Shown piece after piece: positions 23,341-37,007 of a DNA stretch of 64,000 nt (within the stretch, counting starts at the first letter, position 1; each line of letters starts with the position of its first letter). This stretch comes from Phoronis australis (taxonomy: Eukaryota > Phoronida > Phoronidae): the NCBI GenBank assembly GCA_002633005.1, contig NMRA01000964.1, positions 5,268 through 69,267 of the forward strand, read 5' to 3'. Under the pieces are notes generated by a model. The model was not told the origin of the DNA. It saw only the letters and a list, made by a program, of their open reading frames with translations, and searched no databases. A program made the translations under genes and the position numbers.

Positions 23341-26300
23341 AGTGTCCCTCCACGGGGTCTGAGGGATGTTTCAAAACGCAAAGATGTCTTTCACTTTATT
23401 CGTAGAAAAAACTTTTTAATTCATTGTTTACAAGATACACATTTTTTGGACTCAGAAAAGAACATAATTAGAGTAATGTTTTAATATGATGTATATTTAA
23501 GCTGTGGAGTTAGTAATTCAAGGGGAGTTTGTATACTATTCAATAATAATTTTGAATTCGAAGTCATTGGTGAAAAGCGAGACCAAAAGAGTAACTTTTT
23601 GCTATTGAATATTTTTGTTGAAATAAAATTAAAATTTCTCTTATAAACCTTTATGGTCCGAATTCTGACGAACCAAATTTCTATAAATCAATTTGAGATT
23701 CCCTGTCTAGTCTTGATACCGACTTTGCTATAATATGTGGCGACTGGAATTTAGTCCAAGACTTTGAAAAAGATTGTTTTGCGTATGTGCGTTAAAATAA
23801 TCCAAACGCAAGAAAAGATGTTCTTAATATTTGTTCTCATTTTAACCTCATTGACTCATGGAGACAGGCCAATCCCAATAAGAAAGTATTTACGTGGCAA
23901 AAGACGAAACCGATCAAGAAAGCACGCCTAAACTTTTTCTTGTTTCAAACGAAATGTCTAATATTGTGGAACAGGTTAAAATGAATCCTGGATATAGGAC
24001 CGACCATTCTTCTGTTACACTCGAACTGAAAATTGGAAATTTTGCTAGAGGTTCGGGTCTTTGGCGATTTAATAATTCTCTACTTAAAGATGCACACTAT
24101 GTAGAACTAATGAAAAATGTTATTAAAGAAACTAAAATCGAATACTCGGCTTTGCCTTACGCGAGAAGCAGGATAACCGAAATTCCCGATGCGGATTTGT
24201 TGTTAAATATAGATAATTCGTTGTTTTTTGAAATATTCCTACTCAGCATTCGCAGTCAAATAATAAAATTTAGTAAAAAGAAAAAGAAAGAAACTGATCA
24301 CCGTATAAAAACTTTAGAAACACAAATTAGTGTACTTTTCGACATAATTCTGCTGTTTTTGAAAAATTGTTTGATGAATTTTTTTGAAGAACTACGCCGT
24401 CTGAGAGAAGATATCATGAGAGGAGCTATGATAAGAACAAGAGCGCGCTAGATTGAGCACGGGGAAAAGCTGTCAAAATATTTTTCTAATCTTGAAAAGA
24501 GAAACTATATTAATAAAAATATTACCAAATTAAATATGCCCAATGGGGAAACGGTTACACACCAATCTCAGCTACTCTTGGAGGTATCAAATTCCTATAA
24601 AATGTTGTACCAAAATAGAGACGATGTCACTGAGGATGTCAACTGGGATGTTTTAATTTATGATAATGTTAAAAAGTTAAGTGATATAGAGAACTCTTTG
24701 CTCGATGCAGCAATTTCTACAACTGAAGCCTGTTCGGTAGTTAAGTTCATGAAAAACAATAAATCACCAGGCCCGGACGGCTTCTCAGCTGAATTTTACG
24801 TTTTGGACTGATCTTTCAGTATTTTTGGTTCGTTCGCTTAATGATAGTTTTTCTAAAGGTAGATTGCCTGTAAGTCAAAATCAAGGGGTGATTTCTCTTC
24901 TGCCTAAGGGTAAAAAACCGAGAGAGTACCTGAAAAACTGGCCTCCCATCTCATTACTCAATACCAGTTATAAGATTTTGTCAGGTTGTCTCGCACAAAG
25001 ATTGAAACTGATAATTAGTACACTAGTACATGAAAATCAGAGGGGTTTTATCAAGGGTAGACATATAGGGGAAAGCACTAGGAATATTTATGATTTGATC
25101 CATTGTACAGAAGATTTTAACACTCCAGGCCTTTTAGTACTTGTTGACTTTGAGAAGGCTTTTGATTCTACATGTATTTCGTGGAATTTCATTCATAAAG
25201 TTCTCAAATTCTTTAATTGTAGTGAAAATTTTATTGATTGGATTCATCTTCTAAATCAGGTCTCACGTCTTTCTGTTATACAACATAATTTCAAGTCAGA
25301 ATATTTTGCGATTGGGCGCGGGTGTCGACAGGGGGATCCGATTTCTCCATATCACTTCATTCTGTGCGCAGAGATCATGGCAATTATGGTCCGTCAGAAT
25401 TCGAAAATTAATGGCATTTGTATTGGGAGCTGATCTTGTAAAATAATGCCGTATGCCGATGATACAGTCTTAACTCTTAATGGGTCTAGCGACTCTCTGA
25501 ATGAAACCCTGAATCTTTTAGACCAATTTTTCAAGTTCTCTGGACTAAAACCTAATTTAGCAAAAAACAGAATGTGTATTGATAGGGTCTATGAAATACA
25601 GTGACATAAGGTTATGCCCTGAGAGAGAGCTACTTTGGAGAAATAAATATTTCACCACACTTGGTATTAAATTTAGTCTTGAGCTGCCTGAAATAACCAC
25701 ATTAAATTATGAAGAAAAGATCAGTGAAATTGAAGGTGGTTTCAGGACGTGGGCCAAAAGAATTTTGACTCCCCTGGGAAAAATAACTGTAATAAAATAA
25801 TTTATGATTTCCAAGCTCATTTGTTTATTACATTACCTTCCCCGTTACAGGAAACGATTAAAAGACTAGAAACACTTTTCTATAATTTTTATGGGATGGT
25901 AAAAACGATAAAATCGGTCGAACTACGGTTATTCAAAATTTCACGCATGGAGGCTGTAAAATGATACACATTAGCTATTTCATCAAATCTTTAAAGGTTT
26001 CATGGTTTCGTAAAATAAATTCATGTAGTGAAGAGTTGTGAATGGATATTTTGTCCCAAAATATCTTTTTTAATACCCATCGTAACTACTTGTGCTTTGG
26101 CCCAACATTTTATAAGATCTGGTCCAAAAAATATTTCAAATTTGTCCTGGAAAGAGATATTCTCTTACATTAAAGAATTTTTGAGTAAATTTCCTATCAA
26201 AAGAGAAAATATCATATATGAACCTTTGTGGTACAACTCTAATATTTTGGCAGATAAAAGACATTTATACTATAGAAGGTGGTATGAGAAAAATATTGTA

Positions 26301-27266
26301 TTTATTTATGACTTTTTAGACTCTTAATAGGACGTTTATGAATTATGAAACTTTCTGTAACGTACATGATTTTCCTCCACCCTTCAATGAATACCTTGGT
26401 GTTAGGAGTATATTACGATCATATCTAAGAGATAGTAAAGGTCCCGTCTTTCAAGTTACTTTACCTAATTTTCCACAGGTATTCTCTAACACCCTATTTT
26501 GCCAAAAGCAAAATAAACTTATCTATGATACTTAAGTTTATCAGCTGCATGTATATGGAAAACCAAAATTTGAGTTAAAGTGGGAGATGGTGTTGAATTT
26601 GCAATTATCTGATGAATGGTGGAGAAAAACCTACTGTTGCTCTGTAGACTTCACATCTAATACGAAATTAGAATGGTTGCAAATTAGATTGACCCATAGA
26701 ATTTTAAGTACAGACACTTTTCTCCATAAATTTGGAGTTACTAACTCGCAATTGTGCACCTTTTGTAAAAAGGAACCAGAGGACTTAATTCATCTCTACT
26801 GTTCATGTCATGTTGTGTGTTCCTTTTGGTCGGCATTATTTCGATGGATCGACCAAAAAGTAAATATAACCTTAAATCCTGCCATCATCGATATCCTTTT
26901 TGGTAAGCATTCTGAATCAAAAGTAATAAATCTAGTATTGATATTGAGTAAATATTATATATATCGTCGTACATGTAGGTTAGAGAAACGCTTACCCTGT
27001 ATTGAACATCTCAAGGCAGAGATATATGAATACTTCAACATTGAAAAATACATTTTTGCCAAAAATTGTGAACTTTTGGAATTTCATAAGAGATGGTCTC
27101 CTATGGTTCTTTTGTTTCGTTGACTGAGGTTACAACTAAGATTTAGGCCCCCGGAGTGAATGAGTGTATGAATGTGTATATTCCCTTTAAATTTAGTATA
27201 TGTCTCACGCTACTTATGGATGATTAAATGTCAAGAAATAAAAAAAGAAAACAGTGTCCCTCCACG
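23341..27266 (+). mobile_element. 5'-truncated L1/Tx1-like LINE with 14-bp target duplication
   Basis: The insertion body is 23355-27252, flanked by the direct repeat AGTGTCCCTCCACG at 23341-23354 and 27253-27266. The 5' end starts inside the endonuclease domain and the 3' end is A-rich (AATAAAAAAAGAAAAC). In order on plus: endonuclease pieces (GVSNSRGVC near 23504; GDWNLV near 23739), then reverse transcriptase blocks SPGPDGFSAEF, VDFEKAFD, GRGCRQGDPISP and YADD (about 25451), then a C-terminal Cys/His knuckle (CTFCKKEPEDLIHLYC, about 26757). Many stops and frameshifts show it is dead. Confidence 0.9.
23894..27123 (+). pseudogene. LINE ORF2 (endonuclease/reverse transcriptase), broken
   Basis: ORF2 is split into at least seven open pieces: 23894-24451, 24536-24811, 24825-25433, 25440-25800, 25749-25964, 26028-26535 and 26587-27123. 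The catalytic YADD and the GDWN endonuclease block remain readable. Stops at 24449, 24809, 25431 and later, plus frameshifts between pieces, rule out a functional product. In life the protein nicks target DNA and reverse-transcribes the LINE RNA. Confidence 0.85.
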
Positions 27267-27399
27267 ACTTTTAATGTTAAAATCGATCGCACTTGACTTG
27301 TCTAAAAACGTCCAAGTTTGCACTGACTTTGTTCACATAACTCTGAACACTGGGACTGTTTGTATTACTGTACTGTGTTCCGCTTTTGAATCTTGTCAT

Positions 27400-27790
27400 G
27401 TAACATAGTGATTAGAATGGAGTGATGTCCACTCAACTTCACAGCCTAGGTTAAAAAAATATTCACACGATCCTTCACGAATAAACGCTCTGAGAGCTGC
27501 TGCTGTACGGTAAGCAGAGAAGAGGCCCTTTGTTATGCTTTACCAGACATTGGTCAGTCAGCTGTTGCCTATGCTCTACCTATATGATCAATATAAGCCA
27601 GAGCCACGCAAGCAGATTAAAAAGACTACTAAATATATGTCTTCGTGTCATTACAGAATGCACCAAGTTTACTTCAATTGCGGCTCTGCCACATCTCACG
27701 AGAATTCCTTGAAAGACTCAACAACGGTCAGTCACAGCAACAATTGCCATCCAAAACCTCATGCATCCTCTGTATAATCAGCCCCCCCCG
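27400..27790 (+). mobile_element. Possible reverse-transcriptase C-terminal fragment
   Basis: Plus-strand frames read RLKRLLNICLRVITEC and LPHLTRIP, the kind of sequence found after the reverse transcriptase core of CR1/Jockey-type LINEs. The frames overlap and shift within 200 bases. The assignment is tentative. Confidence 0.3.
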
Positions 27791-27849
27791 TTCAATTCAT
27801 TGCGTTGCGATAAAACATTTTGTTCTTGTAACGTAATAACGAGGATCTC

Positions 27850-29132
27850 GCTAAAAAGCAAGACTTCGGGAGATTACGTAAGATATTGCCATGTACTTTA
27901 AATGAAAACACGTGACTTTGACTAGGTTTTAGCAAGGTCCTGGCGTAGGCCCTAGCGTCTACTTAGCGCACGCCAGGTGTCAGAGTCTTTTAAAAGGGTC
28001 ATGGCCCCAGCTGCCGTCCTCAAGCCTACAACCTCCAATCTGTTAAATCTACGCAGAGGGCAAATGGGGGGTTTGTGATAGATGTAGATGATGAAAGGGT
28101 TAATATGTACCGGTACATGTATTTGTAACTGCTGCATTATACAGCGGTCAACGTGGACGGCTTTACATGTGCATATAAATTAAGAAATATATTTAAAATT
28201 GTAAGAATTCCTAGAAAAATCCTCAGATCTCTTGATTATTGTATTAAACATTTCTAGAAAAAATCGTCAGATTCACTATTTTTGAAACCCAATTGAAATA
28301 TAATTATTTTATCCCGATACAGTTTTCAAATTCTCCGCCCCTATATGTGAGCGCTCAAAGAAGTCGAACTGACTGCTGCTTGAGTGTATAGACATGCTTT
28401 GTTTTCATCAAAGGCCAAAGGCTACATTTTCCTGGTTGTAAGTAAAGCAAGACGGTAAATATTTCTATTATAGTGACAAATGCTTGGGACAACAAAACAG
28501 GAACACATCCCAACACAGGACTTATGAGCCAATTTAGATACATCAAGAACAACAAAAACATGTGTACACGCATTGCATTATAAGCAAGAGGATCAAAAAG
28601 AATACCCAGTGATATAGTGATCATGAATAAATAAATAAATAAATAATAGTTTCCCGTACCTCAAAATATTCTGGTGAAGAATGCAGTTTTCTCATGTGTT
28701 TTTGCATGAGAATGTTGTTGAAAACAACATTCCTTTCACGTTACGGTCATGTCGTTAAGCATACATGTAGGCGCTTTGGAATGAGTATCCCTACTGACTG
28801 ATTGTACAGTCGGGATAAAGGCTTCTCGTTATCAGTTTGACCGTGGCAAACCAACGTTTACACATCCTATCTCTCTCATTGTCTCATTTCAGCGTATAAG
28901 CTCACGTAATCCAGCAATTAGTTTGTAAACAGTGCGCCTAACGCCACACGATATTTTAAAGAACAATTTGCAAACGACTATCAACAAATATCGTGAAGCA
29001 GATGTGTTTTGTATGAAATACATTCACCAAAACTCTTCGAGTGGAGAAAAACGGCCGACTTTCAGAGAAATTAGACTTACATGTAACTTTAACCGGTTGA
29101 TTCATTTATGTGAGTGGAAGATCTGACCAGCT
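27850..29132. other. Intron, low-complexity only
   Basis: There is an (AAAT)n microsatellite at 28626-28647. A hydrophobic minus-strand ORF at 28355-28624 has no recognisable family pattern and is not called. Confidence 0.4.
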
Positions 29133-29480
29133 TAAAGGAGAATGCCACCAAAAACGTAGTTTGTATCAGCTTAGATCGAATATTTCCTCTCCATAAGAAC
29201 AAGTGCAGTTCTTTTACCGGACACCAGAAGGCAGACGGAGGTGCTAAATTTAACCAATGTCGTCACAGGTTCTAACACGGTCTGCTCAGCAGTTCGCGAC
29301 ACTCTTATTGGTGGCAGCTTATCGCTTGCATTCATCGTTATACACCAAAAAATCATCAAAATTCGATGCAAAACACAAGTACACTGAGTTTCTAAACAAA
29401 CGAGTAAATTTATTTCGTTGTTACGCCTTCATAGCAATTTTGAATGTTCCGCTGGGCTAATAAGCCAACTTACCGAAATC
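29133..29480. mobile_element. Family C element fragment, inverted
   Basis: The segment begins TTAAAGGAGAATGCCACC (TTAA near 29134), the inverted right end of the family C copies. It continues with a diverged match including CAGCAGTTCGCGAC and the GCAGCTTATCGCTTGCA stretch found near 42615-42660 in reverse. The homology fades after about 29480 and no second end was found, so it is a truncated copy. Confidence 0.55.
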
Positions 29481-30182
29481 GGTCGCAGCAAGTTTGGTGT
29501 CTGGTGATACAATGTAAATTAGAATTATTCTTTCGTGAAATACAGACCCTGAGGAGAGCATAGCCCTGACTTGAAATTTTAGACTTTCGAATGTCGTCTT
29601 TTATAAACACAAAACGCTCATTGTAACTCAGTGGCTCGGAACACGATCTGACCCTTCGCTGCCGAACTGAACATAATTCACCTAGGTTAGTCGGCTGCCA
29701 AAATTGAAAACTAAATTTCACGAACAGACTAGACTAGTGAACCAAAGAAATACTGTGCACGTGGATAATTTGGTGAATTCGCCGCAAACTTGCAAATCTA
29801 CTTACTGGACGGGACCGCGAAGCCAAGTTCGTGTTGAATGAACAGCTCAAAGTTGTGTATCACGCGCTAGCTTTGTTTTGAGTTGCAGGCTTTCTACCGC
29901 TTGTTAATTACATTCACACTCCCTGCTTGTGTGCTTTCACGTGTATTTCACAGTTTATTTCGCTTAGTATATTTTCATTCCATTCACTGCCTTATGATGT
30001 GACATGAATTAGTCACGAAATATAGCTACTGTTTTTGTTTATTTGTTATGTCTCTTGATTTGTTACTTCATTCCTGCACACCAGAAGAAAAGAGAATCTC
30101 CCGAAATTACTAACGTACCAGTATCAAGCTCGTTAACAAAAAGTCTCAGTAGGCGTATACTTTTGGGGGTTAATGATTTTGT

Positions 30183-31009
30183 CTAAGGTATTTTTAATGA
30201 GATACCACATCGACCAGAGTCTCCTTGTAAAACCATTTCACGTATCGTCCAAGGGGAGCGAAATTTCAGAAAACGACCACCTTGGTTTTCTTCAAGTTTC
30301 CTTGCTTGCCCCATGATTCGCAAAATTCTGCCAAACATTTTAGCATACGTTGTAAGTTGACGGCGGTAGATGAACATAAACCATGATACAACGCAAATAA
30401 TTTTGGGATGATTATGCAACCCTGGCGAGTGCCAACAATACAATCAAAGAACTCCGCAAGACCATTTTGAGTTTTCAAACAAGTGCGCAATTCGCCATAA
30501 AGAGAGCTGATGATGTTGAAAATTTCACCATGCACATCAATATTTTTCAATCTATGGAAGAGTAAATTATGAGGGATTCGATCGAATGCCTTCGAGACAT
30601 CTACAAGGGTACAGTAAACTATCCCACCTTGCCGATTCAAATACATATGACACATAGTTTGAAATGTAAAAACTTGGTTAGTCATAGAGTAGCTCTTTCT
30701 AAAGCTATCTTGACACTCATAAAAATTTATCATTATTTTCAGCCTAGCAATAAAGACTATAATTCAAAAGTTTGTAAAAAAGCTTTCCCAAAGCAGTAAA
30801 CAGGAAAACACCTCTATAGTTATTTTGGTCATCGGTATTACCTTGTTTATGTACTTCAGTAAGCATTGCGTCACACCATGTCTGGGGATAATACCCAGAA
30901 TAAAAATTGCATTAAATAACTGATGCAAAACTGGCACTATCGTTACCTCAGTGCACTTCAGCTTTTCAAAAATAACGCCATCATCAACACCAGCCTTGAG
31001 ATTAGGCAA
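30183..31009 (-). pseudogene. CR1/RTE-type LINE reverse transcriptase fragment
   Basis: In two minus-strand frames (30764-31009, then 30266-30733) I read DDGVIFEKLK, TLVDVSKAFDRIPHNLL and VGTRQGCIIIP. These are successive reverse transcriptase blocks of a CR1/L2/RTE-like LINE. The YxDD block would lie further on but the frame is lost near 30183. There is no endonuclease portion. It is a dead insertion within the long intron 6-7 and comes from a different LINE type than the one at 23.4 kb. Confidence 0.6.
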
Positions 31010-31019
31010 TTGTTAAATG

Positions 31020-32080
31020 GCCTCATATATTTCACAAATAGGAAATTGTTGGTACACTTTTCACATAAATAATCATGTTCAAACCACCACTGCCAGTAAA
31101 CTTGTAACCATTCCCGTCCGGAATCAATTTTAGAAACTGTTTGCAGTTAAATTACAGTACCCTCTCTGTTTGAAATTTTGAAGAATGAATACATACTCTG
31201 CTATGTAACACGAAATGTTTGAGCTTTCCTTCCTTGCGGAGAATCGCAAATTTCTCTTCTTGTGATGTTAGTTGATCAGGGAAATATGATAAGGTATGTC
31301 TTGCCAAGGAGTGGTCTTTTGGAGAGTAAGGGAAAAATCGACGAAGACACAAGCACTAGACGGATCGTAATTCGTGAAATTGGAAGCCAACGGAAAATGT
31401 TTTGATATCAACAAAAATTCAAAGTGTGTACGAAGAAACCATAAAAATACCTAGTGAACAGCTTGATTTCTGTTTCAGTGGCAGAAAACCAATTTGACCA
31501 TTGCATTTTTGTATTTTTTGGAATTTTAGAGATCGTGAAAAATACTGAGTGTCCATGCATCCCCGTGAGAGATGTAAAAATGTTTATTTCAATATTTTGG
31601 TTCATTATTTTTTTAAGCTAGAGTATGATGAATACGAATATTATTATTGGTTCAAAATTGTTCATTCCATAAAGTAGTTTAGAAGAGCTTAAATGAGCTT
31701 GAACGATAAAAAGATGTTCATGTAGACATTGACAATTTCTATCGAATAGCAGATTTTTAAATTTCAAATTCGTTCCCATTAAAAATTATTGTAATGCAAA
31801 ATTCGGTGAATTTTGCCTAATTTCGTGTATTGATTTTATAGCGATTTGTGAGGTGCTCTGGGGGCCAGTTTGCTGGGTGCTATTGATTTCTAACAATATT
31901 TTCCATGATTTTGCTGTCCGACTAAGAAGATAAAAAAGAAAGTGTGCTTTTTATTTTTCCCAGCAAGAGGATATATAAAGTCATGACGTCACGTTTTTAG
32001 CAGTCGTTGAGTACAGGCAGTATGCAGCTGTCTCCTAAAGCTCATCAGTTGACCTCCTTAATTTTTTTGCAAATATGTTC
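31020..32080. other. Intron, nothing recognised
   Basis: AT-rich, with no domain-bearing ORF and no match to repeats elsewhere in the window. Confidence 0.35.
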
Positions 32081-32085
32081 CTATA

Positions 32086-33710
32086 GACTCTATTCACGCG
32101 GCGGACATTAAAATCCAAAGCGAGGCTCACAGCCATAAACAAAGCGGAAATTTACATAGCTTGAGTTAAATGGCCGGTCTTTGGAGTCCAACCTGAATAT
32201 TAAATCTTAAAAAATGTGTCAATAATTAACCACAGAGACGTAGAAAAATACAATTAACGAACAAATCAATGCGCCAAAGAGTTGTCTGACGAAAGGATAT
32301 AGTTTTTTTTTTCGGAAAACTAGGTTCGAAAGATGAAAAGTAAACATGACCAAATTGCGGCGATCGTTGTCACGGATTAGGTATCATGCTGAATGCAGGG
32401 TTACGTTCCTTCTAATAAATTCTTGATAAAAATGCTTTCTACACGAACGAGGTCACCTGGTCGTATTGTTGACGAGTTGAAGATATATTTTGCAGTGGTG
32501 GCTCATAGCATTTTGCTGCAGTGCAATTAATCTCATCTTGTTTAATTAATCAAGAGTAGGCCTATTACTAGCTTCAAGCATAGCCTAGGTCCTGATTAGG
32601 TAGGCACTATCGGGACTGATTTGTCATTGATCTGAAATAATACTTGATGTTATTAAATATATATTTTGATTACGATAAAAAACTAGGCTCGCAGTTGAAA
32701 ATAAAAATTATATGACCATCAATTCTGCTTTCTTGGTTTTAATAATTACGTCTATTTCATGTGTTATATTTTTCAAATATCAATCTCGACCATGTTGAAT
32801 TTTAGACTTAAAACACATAATTCTTTCGTCCAAAGCATTAGCATTTTCAGTGGTTGATCTAGGATACCATATAGGCCTAGTGACTGCAGGGACGGGGGCC
32901 GACATCCTCAGAGAAGCGGCCGGGCAACTATAAGCGCGATTGTTTGCACGCAGGCGGCCTGGAAGTTGCGGGCGCCGAGGATGTATACGTTCTGCTCAGG
33001 AAATATGTCGTTGGACTAAAAAAATAAAACGGAACGCGTTTCCCCCCTCGTCCGCTACCGGTCCTAGCTCGAACTCAGTACAAGTTTCCTCCAGCTTCAC
33101 GTCGCGTTTTGCTGGTTTATTTTGCTTGCGGTAGTCAAAGGAGGGGGGCCTGCCACCTCCCCCTAAATCCACCTATAATTTTGTACTTTTTCAAATTGTC
33201 ACCTCTGTAGTCACAGGTGATTTGAACAGCTGGAGAAAAAATTTCAATCACAAAGGAGATTTTTCAGTAGGCCTCGTGGCCGGGAATTTCGCGTGATTTT
33301 TCAATATTTTTGAGAGCGGAATAGGGCCGATATTTAGCCCCAAAATTGAGGGATTGAGGGCCCTGTCCTTTTTGTAAAGAAAAATGCATCGCACTTCGTC
33401 ATGAAAACACGGCCTGGCTGGCCGAACATTGTCCGGTCCTTGTTATGGCGGTAACGCGGCAGTCCGAAATGCGACAAATTATGATATGAAAACAGTTATA
33501 AATTTTACACGTACATATTTTCCTTCGTCGCGGCGTATGGCAAGGACCCAACGCTTCCGAATCCCAACATCCTTAGGGATTGTAATACAGAATTTCCGTA
33601 TTTTTTCTAGTTGTTCCAGCAACGCGGAGTACAACTACGCGGATAAGCTAACAGAGCTATCGTAGCGAGCCTCGTTTTGGAACGCACCTCCTGTCGGCGT
33701 GAATAGGTTC
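32086..33710. mobile_element. Non-autonomous TIR element, family A/B, second copy (inverted)
   Basis: The element is 1625 bp, with ends GACTCTATTCACGCGG and the inverted CGCCGACAGG...GTGAATAGGTTC. Its right part is the reverse complement of the left part of 13043-14671, including CGAGCCTCGTTTTGG and the inner GAGGGCCCTGTCC stretch, so the two copies lie in opposite orientation. Flanks are TATA at the left (32082-32085) and TATG at the right (33711-33714). No transposase was seen. Confidence 0.65.
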
Positions 33711-33719
33711 TATGGTGGT

Positions 33720-36700
33720 AAAATCGATCGACGTCAATGTTTAAATATTTCGACTACTGCCATTCCCCTGGTGGCAGCTTATTTCACTAGATTTCTTAGG
33801 TGGAACTTTATGAAATATGGCCAAAATCTTTCTGTCCTGGAAATGATGACACATGCACGAGTTGCCCACCAGTGACAGTTTTAGCATTTTTGAAACAGTT
33901 CATGTCTCTGGATCTGTCCGCGATAGGTGCTAACTGACGCTGTGCTCCAGTAACGTCCAATTTATTACTTGACACTCATTACATACAACATGCGAAGTCA
34001 CTTCATTCTGAGTCTTGCCATTTCTATACGATGCTAATCGTTAAACCGATAGCAACAAAATCTGAAAGGTCATCTCTTAAAAACAAAAGGATGTTGACTC
34101 CCCCTGTTACCAAGGTGGACTCGATGCATTGGAAATTGACTTGGCTAATTAAACGATTTTGTAATAAATTCAGTTAGTTACAAACTACGAATTCGGATGA
34201 CATTGCAAGAGAATGTTGAAATCATGAACGCGGCTTAGGGGCGTGAAGGTCATAATGATTGAACACAAGTTGTCGCTGAACAATTAACGGAAGACATTGA
34301 AGCCGTTATCTCTAAGGACTTTGTCGTGTTCTTGTCCACTTCGGCAAATCAAGATTTTTAATATAAAGGCCTAGTTTTTGCGTGATGTTCAATGATGAAT
34401 ACGACTGCTTTTTAAAAATAATAAGACGTTTTGCGAGTTGATTTGTCATAGTTTCTGACAGGAAAGAGTTTTTCAGGTATTTGAATTCTTCATTAAAAAT
34501 GCTTCATTAAAATAGACCCAGGGGTTATTTTGCTATGAATGTACCTTTCTTAAAAACGAAATTCTGACTTACAAAAGTATCGAGGTAGTCATAGTAAAGG
34601 TACATACATGTAAAACATTTTTTTATTTCCTGATGTTTTTTTCAGAAAATATATACTTTTACTGGTTGAAAAAGCCTATTTTTATCTGCGGGTTAGAAAG
34701 GAGACCTCTTAATCAGGTGAAAATTGTTAGATGGCATCATGGTGTGTATACATGTACGATTTACTGTTGAAAATAATGACACGTACCATTTCCAGCCAAA
34801 TAATTGCAGGAAAAATCTAACAGTGCTTAACCAAAATTACATCTGCGGCCCTTGCCCACAAACTTTCAGTTACCTGTTAAGTTTTATTTTATGCTCTTCT
34901 CTGTAATAGGCTTTGAGGATATTCTTTACTTTTGCATGTTATATATTTTGTTACTTCGGGTGTCATTGCTGTAATTTTAGTAGAAAAAGCATGTGCTGAA
35001 GACGAATTAACATTTGTTAGTCTTTCCTGGCCATGTAATAACTTTTCTCTTTAGTTGTGTTTCATGGTTTGGTAATTAGTGCTTTCTCTGTATATACATA
35101 AACATTCCATTCCGATCCCTCAGTTCTCACACACTGTCATGAACCGAGAAAGATGCATGTGTGACTATGTTATGAGCCTAATTTAGTTTTCACAACAATG
35201 TATTTATGACACTTAGAGAACTGGTTTTTCAATTGTTTCTAGTTTCTCTTATCATATAAAGCTAGTGTATTTTGAGCAAGTTATTTTTCCTGCAATTGAT
35301 CATTGTTAATGGAATGATAACAAAACTTTACTTTTGTTAAATGAACATCATTAAAGTTGTTACTATACTCCACTCTTGTTTAATTTATTTGAAGTCGAAC
35401 ACTTGTGTAATTGAGACTTATTGCTATTGGGAAACTTCAACTTTTAAAAGTTATTTCATTGAAAACTTAAGTTGTGAAAGCTTAAGTTTTTGAAAAACGT
35501 AAGTATTTTGAACAAGTTTTTGGAAAAAAATTAAGTTTTTGAAAACTTGAATTCTGAAAACTTAAGACCGTTCCATAAAGCTTGTTCCAAAATACTTAAA
35601 TGTTTGTCAAAAACTTATGCTTTTGTGATTAAAAGCTTACGTTTTTCAGGCTAAGAACTAAGATATTCCGATGAACTTAAAAAAATCATTTTGTAAGGGA
35701 GAGTAGATGTGTCTTTAAATTAAGCTGTTACAATATTTGTGAAAATAATATAAAGCACTTTTAAACTCGTAATCTATGCCGCTGACAATAAAGTGCGAGT
35801 CAAAATTTGCCACAAAGGTAATGATAACTTTGGAGCGCACCGTGCGATTGCGATTTCTGCATTTCCGACATGGACACCTTTCCTTCGGTGTGGGCGTTTG
35901 TCTTCATAATTTTCGAGCTTTCCGTTTGTACATGTGAAGTCTCGAACCCTTAATTAAAATCAATTGCAGTATGAAAAAATCTCTGACATGGTCAGCTGTG
36001 AACACTAAATAATTTGCGTGAAATTGTATATGGAAATGTCAGGCGCTATTAAGGTCACCCACGTTCAACAGTACGAAAAGTGCTTCTAGATTTATCTGGT
36101 GGATGCAGCGCAATAACATTTCGGCATTTTTACAACGTAGTTGGAACACCTGTCAAAATTTTGTTGAGCTTTATCCAGAATTAGATCGGACTTATATGTA
36201 TTTTCAGTTCATTTACCGGATTTTGTGTTATTTTCACGTTGTCTGTTTTAACATGTAGACCAATATAAGTGACGATTTTGAAAGCAGCCACATAATTCTT
36301 GGGGGTTTAAAGCGTTCGATTTTGATTTTGAAATCTACATGGCGGGCACGTAGGCCATCTACAACTCTATTATGCTAATCAAACAACTAAGCTTCTTCAC
36401 AACTGAGACTGATAGAGAACCTTTCATACACCTCGACAATGTCATTTCGCTTTGTAAAACGCGAAAAGAACGTATTGATGAAAATTCACTAAGCAAATGT
36501 TCGCCATTTGCTCCGTAATTTTGATCTCCTGAGTACTTGAGCTGGCGACTTGAGACGGTTAAAAGTGTATCGCGACAAAATGCGCCCGCACTCAGTTAAA
36601 CACTCTTGTTTAGATTTCAGCGTTGTATGTGTTTTTAATTGTTGAATTAATCGCACCCAACTCTGATGTTTGCCTTTTTGCCAATTACTTAATTTCATCA

Positions 36701-37007
36701 TTGCACCTCAAAATACAATAATACAAAAATTCTTGCACTGCAAAGGATTACGTACTAATACGGCAGCGAGATATTGATAATTGCATTTGATTGTTTTAAG
36801 AAGCAATGTGAGTGAACATATATGTACATACGATGCATTGGGGATGAATACCTATTGTTGAGTGGACCGCTAGTTTCGTTTTCGTTAAATAGCCAAATCG
36901 CCTGCTGTGTATGACATAAGGGTACATATGTAGACAAGACAGCGGTATCCAAATCATGACATCCGAAAACATCCGGTTCAAAGAGAATTGATAGAGATAC
37001 ACATTAC
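33720..37007. other. Intron, with a diverged AACTTAAG repeat
   Basis: No exon was recognised. Between 35420 and 35660 variants of GAAAACTTAAGTTTTTG recur in both orientations, giving potential hairpins. The rest shows no family signature. Confidence 0.4.

Noticed and set aside
28355-28624. Hydrophobic minus-strand ORF resembling membrane helices
   Set aside because: AT-rich sequence easily gives such ORFs; no receptor or transporter motif and no splice context were seen.
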